In this document: positions 28,001 to 36,163 of the stretch, in pieces
Numbering within the stretch: the stretch's first letter is position 1
Layout of the letters: every line of letters starts with the position of its first letter
NCBI RefSeq assembly: GCF_000756305.1
Contig: NZ_JRFE01000014.1
Coordinates: forward strand, 62,001 to 126,000
Source: Myxosarcina sp. GI1
Lineage (GTDB): Bacteria; Cyanobacteriota; Cyanobacteriia; Cyanobacteriales; Xenococcaceae
Length of the DNA: 64,000 bases
Reading direction: 5' to 3'
Notes under the pieces: model-generated
What the model saw: the letters and a program-made list of their open reading frames with translations, nothing else
What the model was told of the DNA's origin: nothing
The model's database searches: none
Made by a program: the position numbers and the translations under genes

Positions 28001-28072
28001 GTCATTTGTTATTCCTCTTTAAAAAAACAAAGTAAGTTAATTATTAATTTTTCTTGAATGAAAATGGTAGAA

Positions 28073-29356
28073 TCATCGTTTACATAAAACGCCCCATTCT
28101 CTTGGTTGATAGAATAGACATCTGCTCATACTTTCTCTTCCGATCACTTTGAATCTAAAAGATGGAACTTTATCTAAACCACAAATTGAACCTTCTTTAA
28201 TAGAAAAATCTAAATTGTATAGACCTGGTTTTAAGCCAAGATACGGTAAATGAAGTTGTATTTGGTGTTTTCCTACAGGTAAGGCTAGAGGTTTACCATC
28301 ATTAAAGCTACTTAGATGTAAAACCAGATCGTTTTCTCCCATCATTTCTTTAATAGCAATAAATAAATTTATATTGTTGCTTGCTTTATGAACTTTACAA
28401 CCTATAGATAAAGTGACCGATTCTCCACTTGTTAATGTCTCTATTGTGTTACCCGAATTGTCTTTAAACTGTACGGAGGTGACATCTAATCCCAAGCTTT
28501 CACTCTCCAGCTTTTCTGGTAAAAACATCGAACCAAAAGCTTTATCGCCGCCAATAAAAAACAGCTCTTCTTCGTATTTAGTAATTATTTCGTGGGTGTC
28601 GCCCGAGTCGATTAAATTACCTTTTGAAAGATATGCAGCCGATTGGCAGATGTTTAATATCGACTGAGAATTATGACTGACCAAGATAAAAGATTTGCCT
28701 GCTTGCAGCAAAGCGACTAGTTTACGTTGGCATTTGCGTCTGAACCTTATATCTCCTACTGCCAACACTTCATCAATCAAAAGAATATCTGGCTCGGTAT
28801 AAATTGCACTAGCAAAGCCTAGTCTAGCTGCCATTCCCGAACTATATGTCTGCACCGGTGAATCTATCGCTTCACTTATTTCGGCAAACTCAACCACGTC
28901 ATCAAAGCGTTCGTCGATCTCTTTCTTAGATAATCCTAAAATGGACATGTTGGCATAAATATTTTCTCTGCCTGTAAGAATAGGATTAAACCCCGCGCCT
29001 AGAGCAATTAGAGGTGCTACTCTACCTTTTACTCTAACCGTTCCTAGATCGGGTTTGATCAAGCCCGCAATAATTCGCAGTAGAGTCGATTTGCCGCTAC
29101 CGTTTTTGCCTATTAAACCTACCGACTCTCCTCGTCGTAACTCAAAACTAACATTATCTAGTGCCCAAAATTCGCTAGGTCTTAATTTATCGCTATTTTC
29201 TCTCAACCCTAATAAATCACTAGTAATGTCTTGTACTCCATAAAACAGAGAGCGTTTTAAGTCACGACAAAACTTTTTAGAAACACTTTCAACTTTGAGA
29301 ACGATGTCGTTATCTTGAAACTTTTGAGAAATATTGTGTTCTATAGTACTAGTCAT
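28073..29356 (-). CDS. wzt: ABC polysaccharide exporter ATPase with C-terminal Wzt-type domain
   Basis: The 427-residue product has a complete nucleotide-binding domain: Walker A GLIGKNGSGKST near residue 87, signature YSSGMAARLG near 172 and Walker B ILLIDEVLAVG near 195, with the switch His in LVSHN. From about residue 285 a separate beta-sandwich (LDVTSVQFKDNSGNTIETL to FRFKVIG) follows. It matches the Wzt C-terminal domain that, in ABC-type O-antigen export, recognises the finished chain end before transport. The start ATG overlaps the TAA of the permease gene by one base (TAATG), so the subunits are translationally coupled. Confidence 0.9.
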   Translation of the reverse strand: MTSTIEHNISQKFQDNDIVLKVESVSKKFCRDLKRSLFYGVQDITSDLLGLRENSDKLRPSEFWALDNVSFELRRGESVGLIGKNGSGKSTLLRIIAGLIKPDLGTVRVKGRVAPLIALGAGFNPILTGRENIYANMSILGLSKKEIDERFDDVVEFAEISEAIDSPVQTYSSGMAARLGFASAIYTEPDILLIDEVLAVGDIRFRRKCQRKLVALLQAGKSFILVSHNSQSILNICQSAAYLSKGNLIDSGDTHEIITKYEEELFFIGGDKAFGSMFLPEKLESESLGLDVTSVQFKDNSGNTIETLTSGESVTLSIGCKVHKASNNINLFIAIKEMMGENDLVLHLSSFNDGKPLALPVGKHQIQLHLPYLGLKPGLYNLDFSIKEGSICGLDKVPSFRFKVIGRESMSRCLFYQPREWGVLCKR

Positions 29357-30252
29357 TATGAACTTATCCTCTCAACTATATATGGTATTGACACACAGTA
29401 AGTCATCCAAGCGAATAGTAATCCTCCCAAACTGATTGCACTAACTACCCAAAAGCCAACTGGATCTGAAACAATGCCAGTAGTTGCCAGTTCTCTGGTA
29501 GTTACTAGTAATGGAGTTACTGGATTGAGATTGACAATGGTACCAAACAGTCCCTGTTTTGGCATTGGATAAACAACAGGAGTTAAAAATAGCCAAAATC
29601 CCGTAGCCAGGGTAATACCTTTAGAAAAGTCTTGATATAAAACTCCTAACGGTGCTATTAGCAAACCTATAAAAGTACCTAACAAAATTAAATGAATTAA
29701 AGCTACAGGTGCAATTATTACACTCCAACCTATAGGCATTTTGAACCAAATAAATAGCAAAATAATTAAAATTAGCTTGATTCCGAAATTAAAAAAGACT
29801 TCTCCTAGCTTGGTTAAAATCAACGCTTCACGAGGAAAATTAATTCTTGCTAACATAGATTTTCCCGAAGTTACGGCTTGCAGCGGACCGTTAAGAGCTT
29901 CAGTAAAAGTTTGCCACAAAGTCATACTAAACATGACATAAGCAGGATAGGGTAAGTCAGTTGCACCAATATTGACCACACCGCTTTCTCTGGCAAAAGT
30001 AAAGCTAGCTGCTGTCACTACAGCTGGGATAATAGCCCACAAAATTCCTAAAATTGACTGACGGTATTTAGCCTTAATATCTCTAACTAACAACCGCCAG
30101 GCTAACTCTCTAGATGCTAGCAAGTCTCGCCACATCTTATAAAACATTTGTTTGGGATGTCTAGTCAGACTTTCTGGTGTATAGATAACTTCCCGTGAAT
30201 TCCACTTATTTGTCAATTTTTTCGACACTTTTTTACTTCTCAATCTTTTCAT
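29356..30252 (-). CDS. wzm: ABC polysaccharide exporter permease
   Basis: A permease of the ABC-2 type with six hydrophobic segments. VRDIKAKYRQSILGILWAII (about residues 52-71) is the hallmark N-terminal interface helix of Wzm/TagG permeases, and TPVVYPMPKQGLFG lies between the later helices. With Wzt it moves lipid-linked polysaccharide across the plasma membrane. The frame is open to a TTG at 30276; I prefer the ATG eight codons further in (30252), which gives 298 residues. Neither has a strong ribosome binding site. It lies just downstream of the Wzc-like gene. Confidence 0.88.
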   Translation of the reverse strand: MKRLRSKKVSKKLTNKWNSREVIYTPESLTRHPKQMFYKMWRDLLASRELAWRLLVRDIKAKYRQSILGILWAIIPAVVTAASFTFARESGVVNIGATDLPYPAYVMFSMTLWQTFTEALNGPLQAVTSGKSMLARINFPREALILTKLGEVFFNFGIKLILIILLFIWFKMPIGWSVIIAPVALIHLILLGTFIGLLIAPLGVLYQDFSKGITLATGFWLFLTPVVYPMPKQGLFGTIVNLNPVTPLLVTTRELATTGIVSDPVGFWVVSAISLGGLLFAWMTYCVSIPYIVERISS

Positions 30253-30324
30253 GGCTTGGCTGAGTAAATTTTCCAAGAATTGAAGGTAATTTTGTTTGTG
30301 CTATGTATATTCTCAAGATGAAAA

Positions 30325-32727
30325 TTAACGGCGGCGGAACTGCTGCATAATGTTGCTAATTCTACTCTCTGATTCTTGTCTATCTTCATTACCATCAGCA
30401 TTTGAAGCTGATTGATTGTAGTAAGAATCATAGTAAGAGTAAGCATAGTAATCAAATTCAGGATCGACCATATTAGCTACAACTCCAGCAATGTTACATT
30501 GACTACTCCGTAAAATTTCTAAAGAGTTACCAATTGCCTTACGATTGACTCTTTGAATACCTGCAATAAAGAGAAAGCTATCTATTTGACTGGCAATACT
30601 TTTGGCATCGGCAATTACTCCAATAGGAGGTGTATCGAGAAGTACATAGTCATATGCTTGTTGCCACTGGTTAATTAACTGCTTCATTTTGTCGGAGTTT
30701 AATAAAGCAATTGGGTTGGGAGAAGTTTCTCCAGAGGTAATTATGCTGAGGTTTTCTACTGTACCTGTTTGCACGTAGTTAGTCCAGTCTTCTTCTTGAG
30801 TAATCGCATCGCTCAATCCACTTTGGTTTGGTAATTGAGCCAATTTGTGTATCTTTGGTTTACGCATATCTGCATCGACAATCAGTACTCGCAAACCAAA
30901 CTCAGCTAATACCAAGCCCAGGTTATGGGTAATCGTCGATTTACCCTCTGCCGAAGTAGAAGAAGTTATAGCCAAGGTTTTGATTCGACCAGTTTCAATC
31001 ATTAGGTAGCGTAGATTCATGGCTAAAGAACGCAGACCTTCGGTAAAAGATGAATAGTAAGAGTAAGATCTTCTAGTTGTGTGAATGTTGATGTCAATTT
31101 GTGGTTCGTCAACTCTAGGAATAATTCCCAATACGGGCAATTTAGTTAACTGTTTGACTTCTTCTACTTGTTTGACGCGCTGGTCGAGTTGTTGCAATAT
31201 GAAAGCTGTAGCAATTCCTAAAAAGACCCCAGCAGCAAGAGACATAAACAATCCTTGTTTGATGTCTGGAGAAACAGGTTTACTTGGTAAAAAAGGAGCA
31301 TTGAGAATACGCCAAGGTGCAGTTTCTCCAGCTTCGGCAATTTCCAATTCTTGTCGTCTTCCTAATAAATAGTTATATGCTTCAGATTTTAGTCCTAGTT
31401 GACGCTGTAGTTCTGTATAAGTTTGCTGGAGTTGGGGAATGCTTTGAAAAGTATTTTCTGCTTGTAGTTTGCTTTGTTTTAGACCTGCCAATTCACTTTG
31501 TAGAGTAGCAATTTCAGTTTCCAACCGTAGTTTTTGATTGGCAAAAGATAGCAGAATAGAACCCTCAGAATTAATGTCTTCTTGAGCGTTTTTCGCTGTC
31601 GTTCCTGAATCGGATTGAGAACTAGAGGCTGTGTTGTCAGCAGTTGCTGAAGCATCAGTCTGCGGTGTTAAAGCTGTATTATTATTTCCTTGAGCTAAAA
31701 CTACGCGATCGACTATGGCGGGAGAAACCGAATTTCCCAGAACTTGTCGCGCTCTTTCTTTTAATAGCTTTTTAAGTTCTTTTTGTCTTTCTTTTAGGTC
31801 TTCCATGACATAATAGCTGTCACGAAAGTTAACTTTACCCAAATTATATTGAGTTTCGATCTCTTTAAGCTCTGTAGCTAGATTGGTATAGACTCCGTCT
31901 TGTCCTAGTACTGATGCCGCTACCATAATTTCAGAGTCTTGACCCAGTTCTGCTAGCTGCTTTTCTAAAACTTTTACCTGTTTTTGCTTCAAATCTATGG
32001 CTATTTCTGTTCCCCGAATTTGTTCTTCTATAGTTAACTTGGTTCCCGTAGCTAAAGTTGCCGATGCTTCTGGGTCATTTATTTGATTTACCTGACGAAA
32101 CTGACGTAAAGCTTTAGCTGCATCGTCCAATTCTTCTTGAGCTTTGGGTAGTTGCGAGTTGATAAACTCAATTCCTTTAGTTGCCTGCGATCGCTGCTTT
32201 TCTAGACTATAATTTACATAAGTGGAGCCTAAAGCTTCCAAGACAGCCTTGGCTTTTTCAGGGTCGGCATCGGTATAGGAAACTACCAGTACATCAGTAG
32301 GTATTTCATTGGTTGCTGCTTGATAAATAGATAAATTACCAACAACTTGAGATACAGAAATATTAGGATAGCGATCTTTGAGATTATCTATTGCTCCTGC
32401 CACCATAGAATTACTGCGAAGCACAAAAATTTCAGTAGATAAATCTTTGATGCTGTAAAATTTGCTTGCAGGTGTTTCGGTTGGTGCTACGGAAGCTGCC
32501 TGTTGATTTTGAGGAGTTTCCAATAAAATTAGTGTCTCAGAGCGGTATTGAGGGGTTTTTAAAATAGTTGATAAAAAGAATCCCGTAAAAGCAACAATGC
32601 CTACTGCTAAAGCTGGTTTCCAACGACGATAAACGATTTGTTTTAAATCTACTAGGGAAAAACTTGTTTCCTGAGAATTTATGTTACTGAAATCGATGAT
32701 GTCTGGTCTAATTATGTTATTATTCAT
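30325..32727 (-). CDS. Wzc-type polysaccharide co-polymerase with bacterial tyrosine kinase domain
   Basis: The 800-residue product joins a Wzz chain-length domain and a BY-kinase. The first membrane segment is near residues 36-55. A long periplasmic coiled-coil region (about 180-450) includes an STAT/Gln-rich low-complexity insert near 350-385. The second membrane segment LFMSLAAGVFLGIATAFIL is near 490-510. The kinase has Walker A SSTSAEGKSTITHN near 590, Walker A' VLIVDADMRKP and Walker B LLDTPPIGV near 695. A Tyr-rich tail, FDYYAYSYYDSYYN, lies near 760, the expected autophosphorylation cluster. It controls polymer length and export and is normally countered by a low-molecular-weight phosphatase, which is not in this window. 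Confidence 0.92.
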   Translation of the reverse strand: MNNNIIRPDIIDFSNINSQETSFSLVDLKQIVYRRWKPALAVGIVAFTGFFLSTILKTPQYRSETLILLETPQNQQAASVAPTETPASKFYSIKDLSTEIFVLRSNSMVAGAIDNLKDRYPNISVSQVVGNLSIYQAATNEIPTDVLVVSYTDADPEKAKAVLEALGSTYVNYSLEKQRSQATKGIEFINSQLPKAQEELDDAAKALRQFRQVNQINDPEASATLATGTKLTIEEQIRGTEIAIDLKQKQVKVLEKQLAELGQDSEIMVAASVLGQDGVYTNLATELKEIETQYNLGKVNFRDSYYVMEDLKERQKELKKLLKERARQVLGNSVSPAIVDRVVLAQGNNNTALTPQTDASATADNTASSSQSDSGTTAKNAQEDINSEGSILLSFANQKLRLETEIATLQSELAGLKQSKLQAENTFQSIPQLQQTYTELQRQLGLKSEAYNYLLGRRQELEIAEAGETAPWRILNAPFLPSKPVSPDIKQGLFMSLAAGVFLGIATAFILQQLDQRVKQVEEVKQLTKLPVLGIIPRVDEPQIDINIHTTRRSYSYYSSFTEGLRSLAMNLRYLMIETGRIKTLAITSSTSAEGKSTITHNLGLVLAEFGLRVLIVDADMRKPKIHKLAQLPNQSGLSDAITQEEDWTNYVQTGTVENLSIITSGETSPNPIALLNSDKMKQLINQWQQAYDYVLLDTPPIGVIADAKSIASQIDSFLFIAGIQRVNRKAIGNSLEILRSSQCNIAGVVANMVDPEFDYYAYSYYDSYYNQSASNADGNEDRQESESRISNIMQQFRRR

Positions 32728-32960
32728 ATTTTGAATTTAGAGCTAGAAATCCGATCTTATTTGACAACTATAGTTACGAACTAAATGATAAATATACCGA
32801 GCATAAAAAAGCGATACAGGCTACTAGCTAGCTGTCTTATAGCAAAAGCAATCTGTAACTTTGCCCATTTATGCTAATTTTTTTTAGTATTTAAAGCTTC
32901 AGTATTTTTACTAATTTATCTTTCCTGTCATAAATAAGTAGATTGTCTAGTTAAATTCAA

Positions 32961-33668
32961 CTATGAATCTTCCATATTGGTTTCTAGACGTGCCCAAAGC
33001 GTACTTTTCCAAATAAAAAAGAATAACATTGAAGAAATTAAAGCACCGAGATTCCACTTAAAACAGCTTTTTAATAAAACCGAGCGTTTTTGCGAGCGTA
33101 AAGCTTGGGATTTGTTTCGTAACTCTATTTGTTTGTTTTGTAGTTTTTCGACAATTTCAGTTTTGAGTCGAGCGGGATTTATAGAATCAGTAATATTAAC
33201 TTTTTGACTGGCTTGCTGTTGTAAAATCGCTCCAATCTCGTTAGCAGAATTAGCTGACTTAATGCGTTCTTGAAAACTTTCCATAGCATCTATTTGTCCT
33301 ACAACACGACTATTTACTTCGGCGCTGTGCTGGTAATAAATACGAAAGCTATTAGTAATGCTTAGTGGAATCATGAGTAGCAAAACTATTGATGCGATTA
33401 AACATAGTCGAGACAACCACCTAAGTATCAAAAATTCTATAGGTGCGCGATCGCTTCTCTCGCCATAATAAACCAAAACTATGCCTAAAAGCGATACGGG
33501 AATTCGTTCGATAATTGCACCTATAGTTTGGAATTCCCAAACAGGGTTCATTAACTGTGGTGGAATTAGCAAAAAAAACAAGTCGATTAATGCCAAGATT
33601 AGTAAGCCATAGCCAACTAAGCGTAAAATTCCCGAAGAAAATATTTGTCGCTCCTGTGAAATATTCAT
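32961..33668 (-). CDS. HpsJ-like protein, cyanoexosortase-associated
   Basis: A 235-residue membrane protein with two N-terminal spans (about residues 14-37 and 48-68), a third near 84-105, a charged helical extracytoplasmic region (residues 110-200) and a final span near 205-222. IGAIIERIPVSLLGIVLVYY is the stretch I associate with HpsJ-family proteins, named after the hormogonium polysaccharide locus and often found beside cyanoexosortase A. The molecular role is unknown. It lies directly after the EpsI-like gene and before the Wzc gene, tying the exosortase trio to polysaccharide assembly. Confidence 0.7.
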   Translation of the reverse strand: MNISQERQIFSSGILRLVGYGLLILALIDLFFLLIPPQLMNPVWEFQTIGAIIERIPVSLLGIVLVYYGERSDRAPIEFLILRWLSRLCLIASIVLLLMIPLSITNSFRIYYQHSAEVNSRVVGQIDAMESFQERIKSANSANEIGAILQQQASQKVNITDSINPARLKTEIVEKLQNKQIELRNKSQALRSQKRSVLLKSCFKWNLGALISSMLFFFIWKSTLWARLETNMEDS

Positions 33669-33773
33669 GGTTAGTTTTTGTGCTTAACTAGTTAAGAATT
33701 TAAACTCGTCCAGTATAATGGCAAAATTTCTAAAGTAGGGATTGACAATTATAAAATAAAAATTATCTAGCGA

Positions 33774-34505
33774 TTACAAACCAGGAAAACGAGGCTGCCA
33801 CCAACGATACCATTCTATCCAAGCCGCTTCTAAAGTTTCATAAGCTGTCTGAAGATTAGTTTTGTCCTTTGACATAGATAGATGAGTCCACAAACAACGA
33901 CGGTCGCGAATACTAGCATTTCCCCAGAGCCAATTCCACCACACTTGAAGCTTGAGATCGTGTCGATAGCGATTGAGTGAAAATTGCTGGTGGGTAACAT
34001 TACTCTGGCTGCGGGGACTAATACAGCTACTAAGATAGGCGCGATCGCCACTGGTAAATAGGTAGTGATAGCCGATGTCTTCTAATCGTACTAGTTTACC
34101 TTTATCTACATCTTGGGACTTAGTATCCGTATAGCTAGCAATATACTTTTTTATATCTCCTCTAGTGCCCACGATATAACGTAGTTCTGCTTCCAGGTGA
34201 ACTAGATTTTTATATTTTCTAACTTCTGAATCGTCGGTATCGGATGCTTGACGACGGTAGTGATAGCTGGCTGCTACCGCAATCTCTTCATTATTATTAT
34301 CTGGCTCAGATGAGACCTTCAAAGTTTGACGAGCGGTTTGTTGCCACGAATTTAAAGCAATGCGGTTGGGCAATGCCATCGATTTTACCTGACGATTGCC
34401 TACTGTTGGTGTAAACAAACTAGATAAAACAATCGCGCCAAGACTAATACCAGTAGCAGCATGAATCAAACTGCGCCACTGATGTTTACCTACAATATTA
34501 TTCAT
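33774..34505 (-). CDS. Cyanoexosortase A system-associated protein (EpsI/DUF3485-like)
   Basis: The 243-residue product has one N-terminal membrane segment (about residues 14-34) and an extracytoplasmic domain. LRYIVGTRGDIKKYI and LEDIGYHYLFTSGDRAYLSS near residues 112-160, with a conserved Cys in LSSCISP, match the small exported protein that accompanies cyanoexosortase A. In other bacteria the equivalent EpsI is either fused to the exosortase or encoded next to it. The role is not known; it may present or process the sorted substrate. It begins 49 bases after the exosortase gene, so it is cotranscribed. Confidence 0.75.
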   Translation of the reverse strand: MNNIVGKHQWRSLIHAATGISLGAIVLSSLFTPTVGNRQVKSMALPNRIALNSWQQTARQTLKVSSEPDNNNEEIAVAASYHYRRQASDTDDSEVRKYKNLVHLEAELRYIVGTRGDIKKYIASYTDTKSQDVDKGKLVRLEDIGYHYLFTSGDRAYLSSCISPRSQSNVTHQQFSLNRYRHDLKLQVWWNWLWGNASIRDRRCLWTHLSMSKDKTNLQTAYETLEAAWIEWYRWWQPRFPGL

Positions 34506-34554
34506 CTTATTTGGGTGCTGTCTGCTAAAAATTTAAAGTTTAAAAAAGATATTT

Positions 34555-35418
34555 TTAGGTTTCAATTTTTAGTTCTCGCTGCTGCACTATCCAGTAGCAA
34601 AAGAGTGAAAAGATAACCACGGCTAAAGTAGAAAAGATTTGAGAACCTTCAGAACCATGCCAATAATCAAATTCAGCAGGTTTGGGAATTGCCAGGGTTA
34701 AAATACAAACTCGAATTACTCCCAAAATAAATCCGACCACTATCGAGATAACAGGTAAAAACAAGCGTTGCGTTTGTTCTAACGGCATCAAAATCGACAG
34801 CAGTAGAGCCAGCTTGAGCATCAAGAGAATCATTGGACCTCCAGTACACGGATAAAGTATAGTTGCTTGAAACTCTCCAAAATTGGGCAAAAAAAGCAGC
34901 ACTTCATTCCCCTGATTGGCAACATTAAAACCAAAATAATACAGTAGATAAGTAGCAACTTTGGCTGTCCAGAGGGAGATATCAGTCTGGCGATCGAGAA
35001 AATATCCCATCGCTCCCACAGGAAAAAAGAGGAACGCGGTAAAAAATAGTTCTCGCCAATACTGAAGTAATCCTTTAAATCCAGAAGCTATAACCGCTAG
35101 AGCGATCGCCGCACTAAAGGGAAGTATCGGTAGTAATGTCGATTCAAACCAAAACAAGGTAATAGTTTTTGTCATTACTATTGAAAGCCAAAACCAACCT
35201 ACAAAGCTTGAAATTAGACCGCTATCGTAACTGAATCGATCGCGCTTATACCAGAGCGACCATAGAATTACCGCCCAAAATAAACTATCTGTTGTTAGAC
35301 GATCTAGATCTGTAGTAGTTCTCCAGATTAAGTTGAGATAGAGAATACTCAGACTAATTAAGCTAAAAAACAGCCAGAAGCGATCGCGCTTTTGTCGTGT
35401 ATCGATCTTTGTAGTCAT
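34555..35418 (-). CDS. crtA: Cyanoexosortase A
   Basis: A 287-residue polytopic membrane protein with about eight hydrophobic segments. The transpeptidase-like active site can be read: C191 in ILYPCTGGP, R236 in GVIRVC and H254 in DYWHGSEG, the Cys-Arg-His set of exosortases. By family knowledge it recognises C-terminal PEP-CTERM signals, cleaves them and passes the protein on to an envelope or polysaccharide linkage. It is the first gene of the 32-kb minus-strand block and is divergent from the giant G8 protein gene. No protein with a PEP-CTERM tail is encoded in this window, so substrates must lie elsewhere. Confidence 0.88.
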   Translation of the reverse strand: MTTKIDTRQKRDRFWLFFSLISLSILYLNLIWRTTTDLDRLTTDSLFWAVILWSLWYKRDRFSYDSGLISSFVGWFWLSIVMTKTITLFWFESTLLPILPFSAAIALAVIASGFKGLLQYWRELFFTAFLFFPVGAMGYFLDRQTDISLWTAKVATYLLYYFGFNVANQGNEVLLFLPNFGEFQATILYPCTGGPMILLMLKLALLLSILMPLEQTQRLFLPVISIVVGFILGVIRVCILTLAIPKPAEFDYWHGSEGSQIFSTLAVVIFSLFCYWIVQQRELKIET

Positions 35419-36163
35419 ATTTACTTAATTAATTCTTTCTCATAAAGCGAGCCAAATTGTTTTGCAGTTGGAAAAACCAGAATGCGTTTGAGGAAGCTAT
35501 TGCTCATAAATGAAAGTTCAACTTAACTTAAGCTCTCGGAGCAAACAACTGTTGAGTTAAAAATTGGTCTTTAAAATTTTGGCATAACTCTACTGCATTT
35601 GTCGCGATCGATTTAATAACACTCTTAAGTAGATGAGTGAGACTAATTTTTCAGTAATGTTACTTTTACTGTTTCAATTTTGCCTATTACCAACACATAG
35701 AGCAACGAGCAGAACCTCTCTCGATAAATATATTCGAGAAAGCATAACTCAACGAAACTAGTCTGCTTATAACTAGTTGCTATAAATATTGAACTCGATC
35801 TTTGTACGGTATTTTTTTCTTTTAGAAGACTTCAGTGTTTTTGAGGATTAAAATACAAAACTTTCAATAGCCCACTTAATATAAATTTGATAAATACAAA
35901 GATAAATACGTAAATTTTTAATCGTTGCTTTAAATAATTATCGGTACTTTATCGGATTACCAAAATAACGACATAATCTTTAAACAAAAATACCTAAACT
36001 TTATTGCATATTTACATTTTAGACCTTTGTTTCTTTGATAATCAGCAATAGATAAGTAAAAACGCTATACAAAAAAAATCTAGTTATTTAATCAAATTAA
36101 GCGTTTTCAACTAATAAAACCATTATTTAAATCATTATTTATTGCTAATTACAGAGGATTATT
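35419..36163. promoter_or_regulatory. Divergent intergenic region between cyanoexosortase block and G8 protein gene
   Basis: A 745-base AT-rich region without a credible gene, which must hold the promoters of both the 32-kb minus-strand block and the giant protein. An inverted repeat, AAAACGCT at 36059-36066 and AGCGTTTT at 36100-36107, lies 57 bases before the plus-strand start codon and could be an operator. A ribosome binding site AGAGGA at 36153-36158 stands five bases before the ATG at 36164. Specific -10/-35 boxes cannot be chosen with confidence. Confidence 0.5.

Noticed and set aside
36056-36070. GTA-N9-TAC site upstream of the giant protein gene considered as an NtcA box
   Set aside because: The spacing is nine instead of eight bases and no TAN3T box was found at the proper distance.
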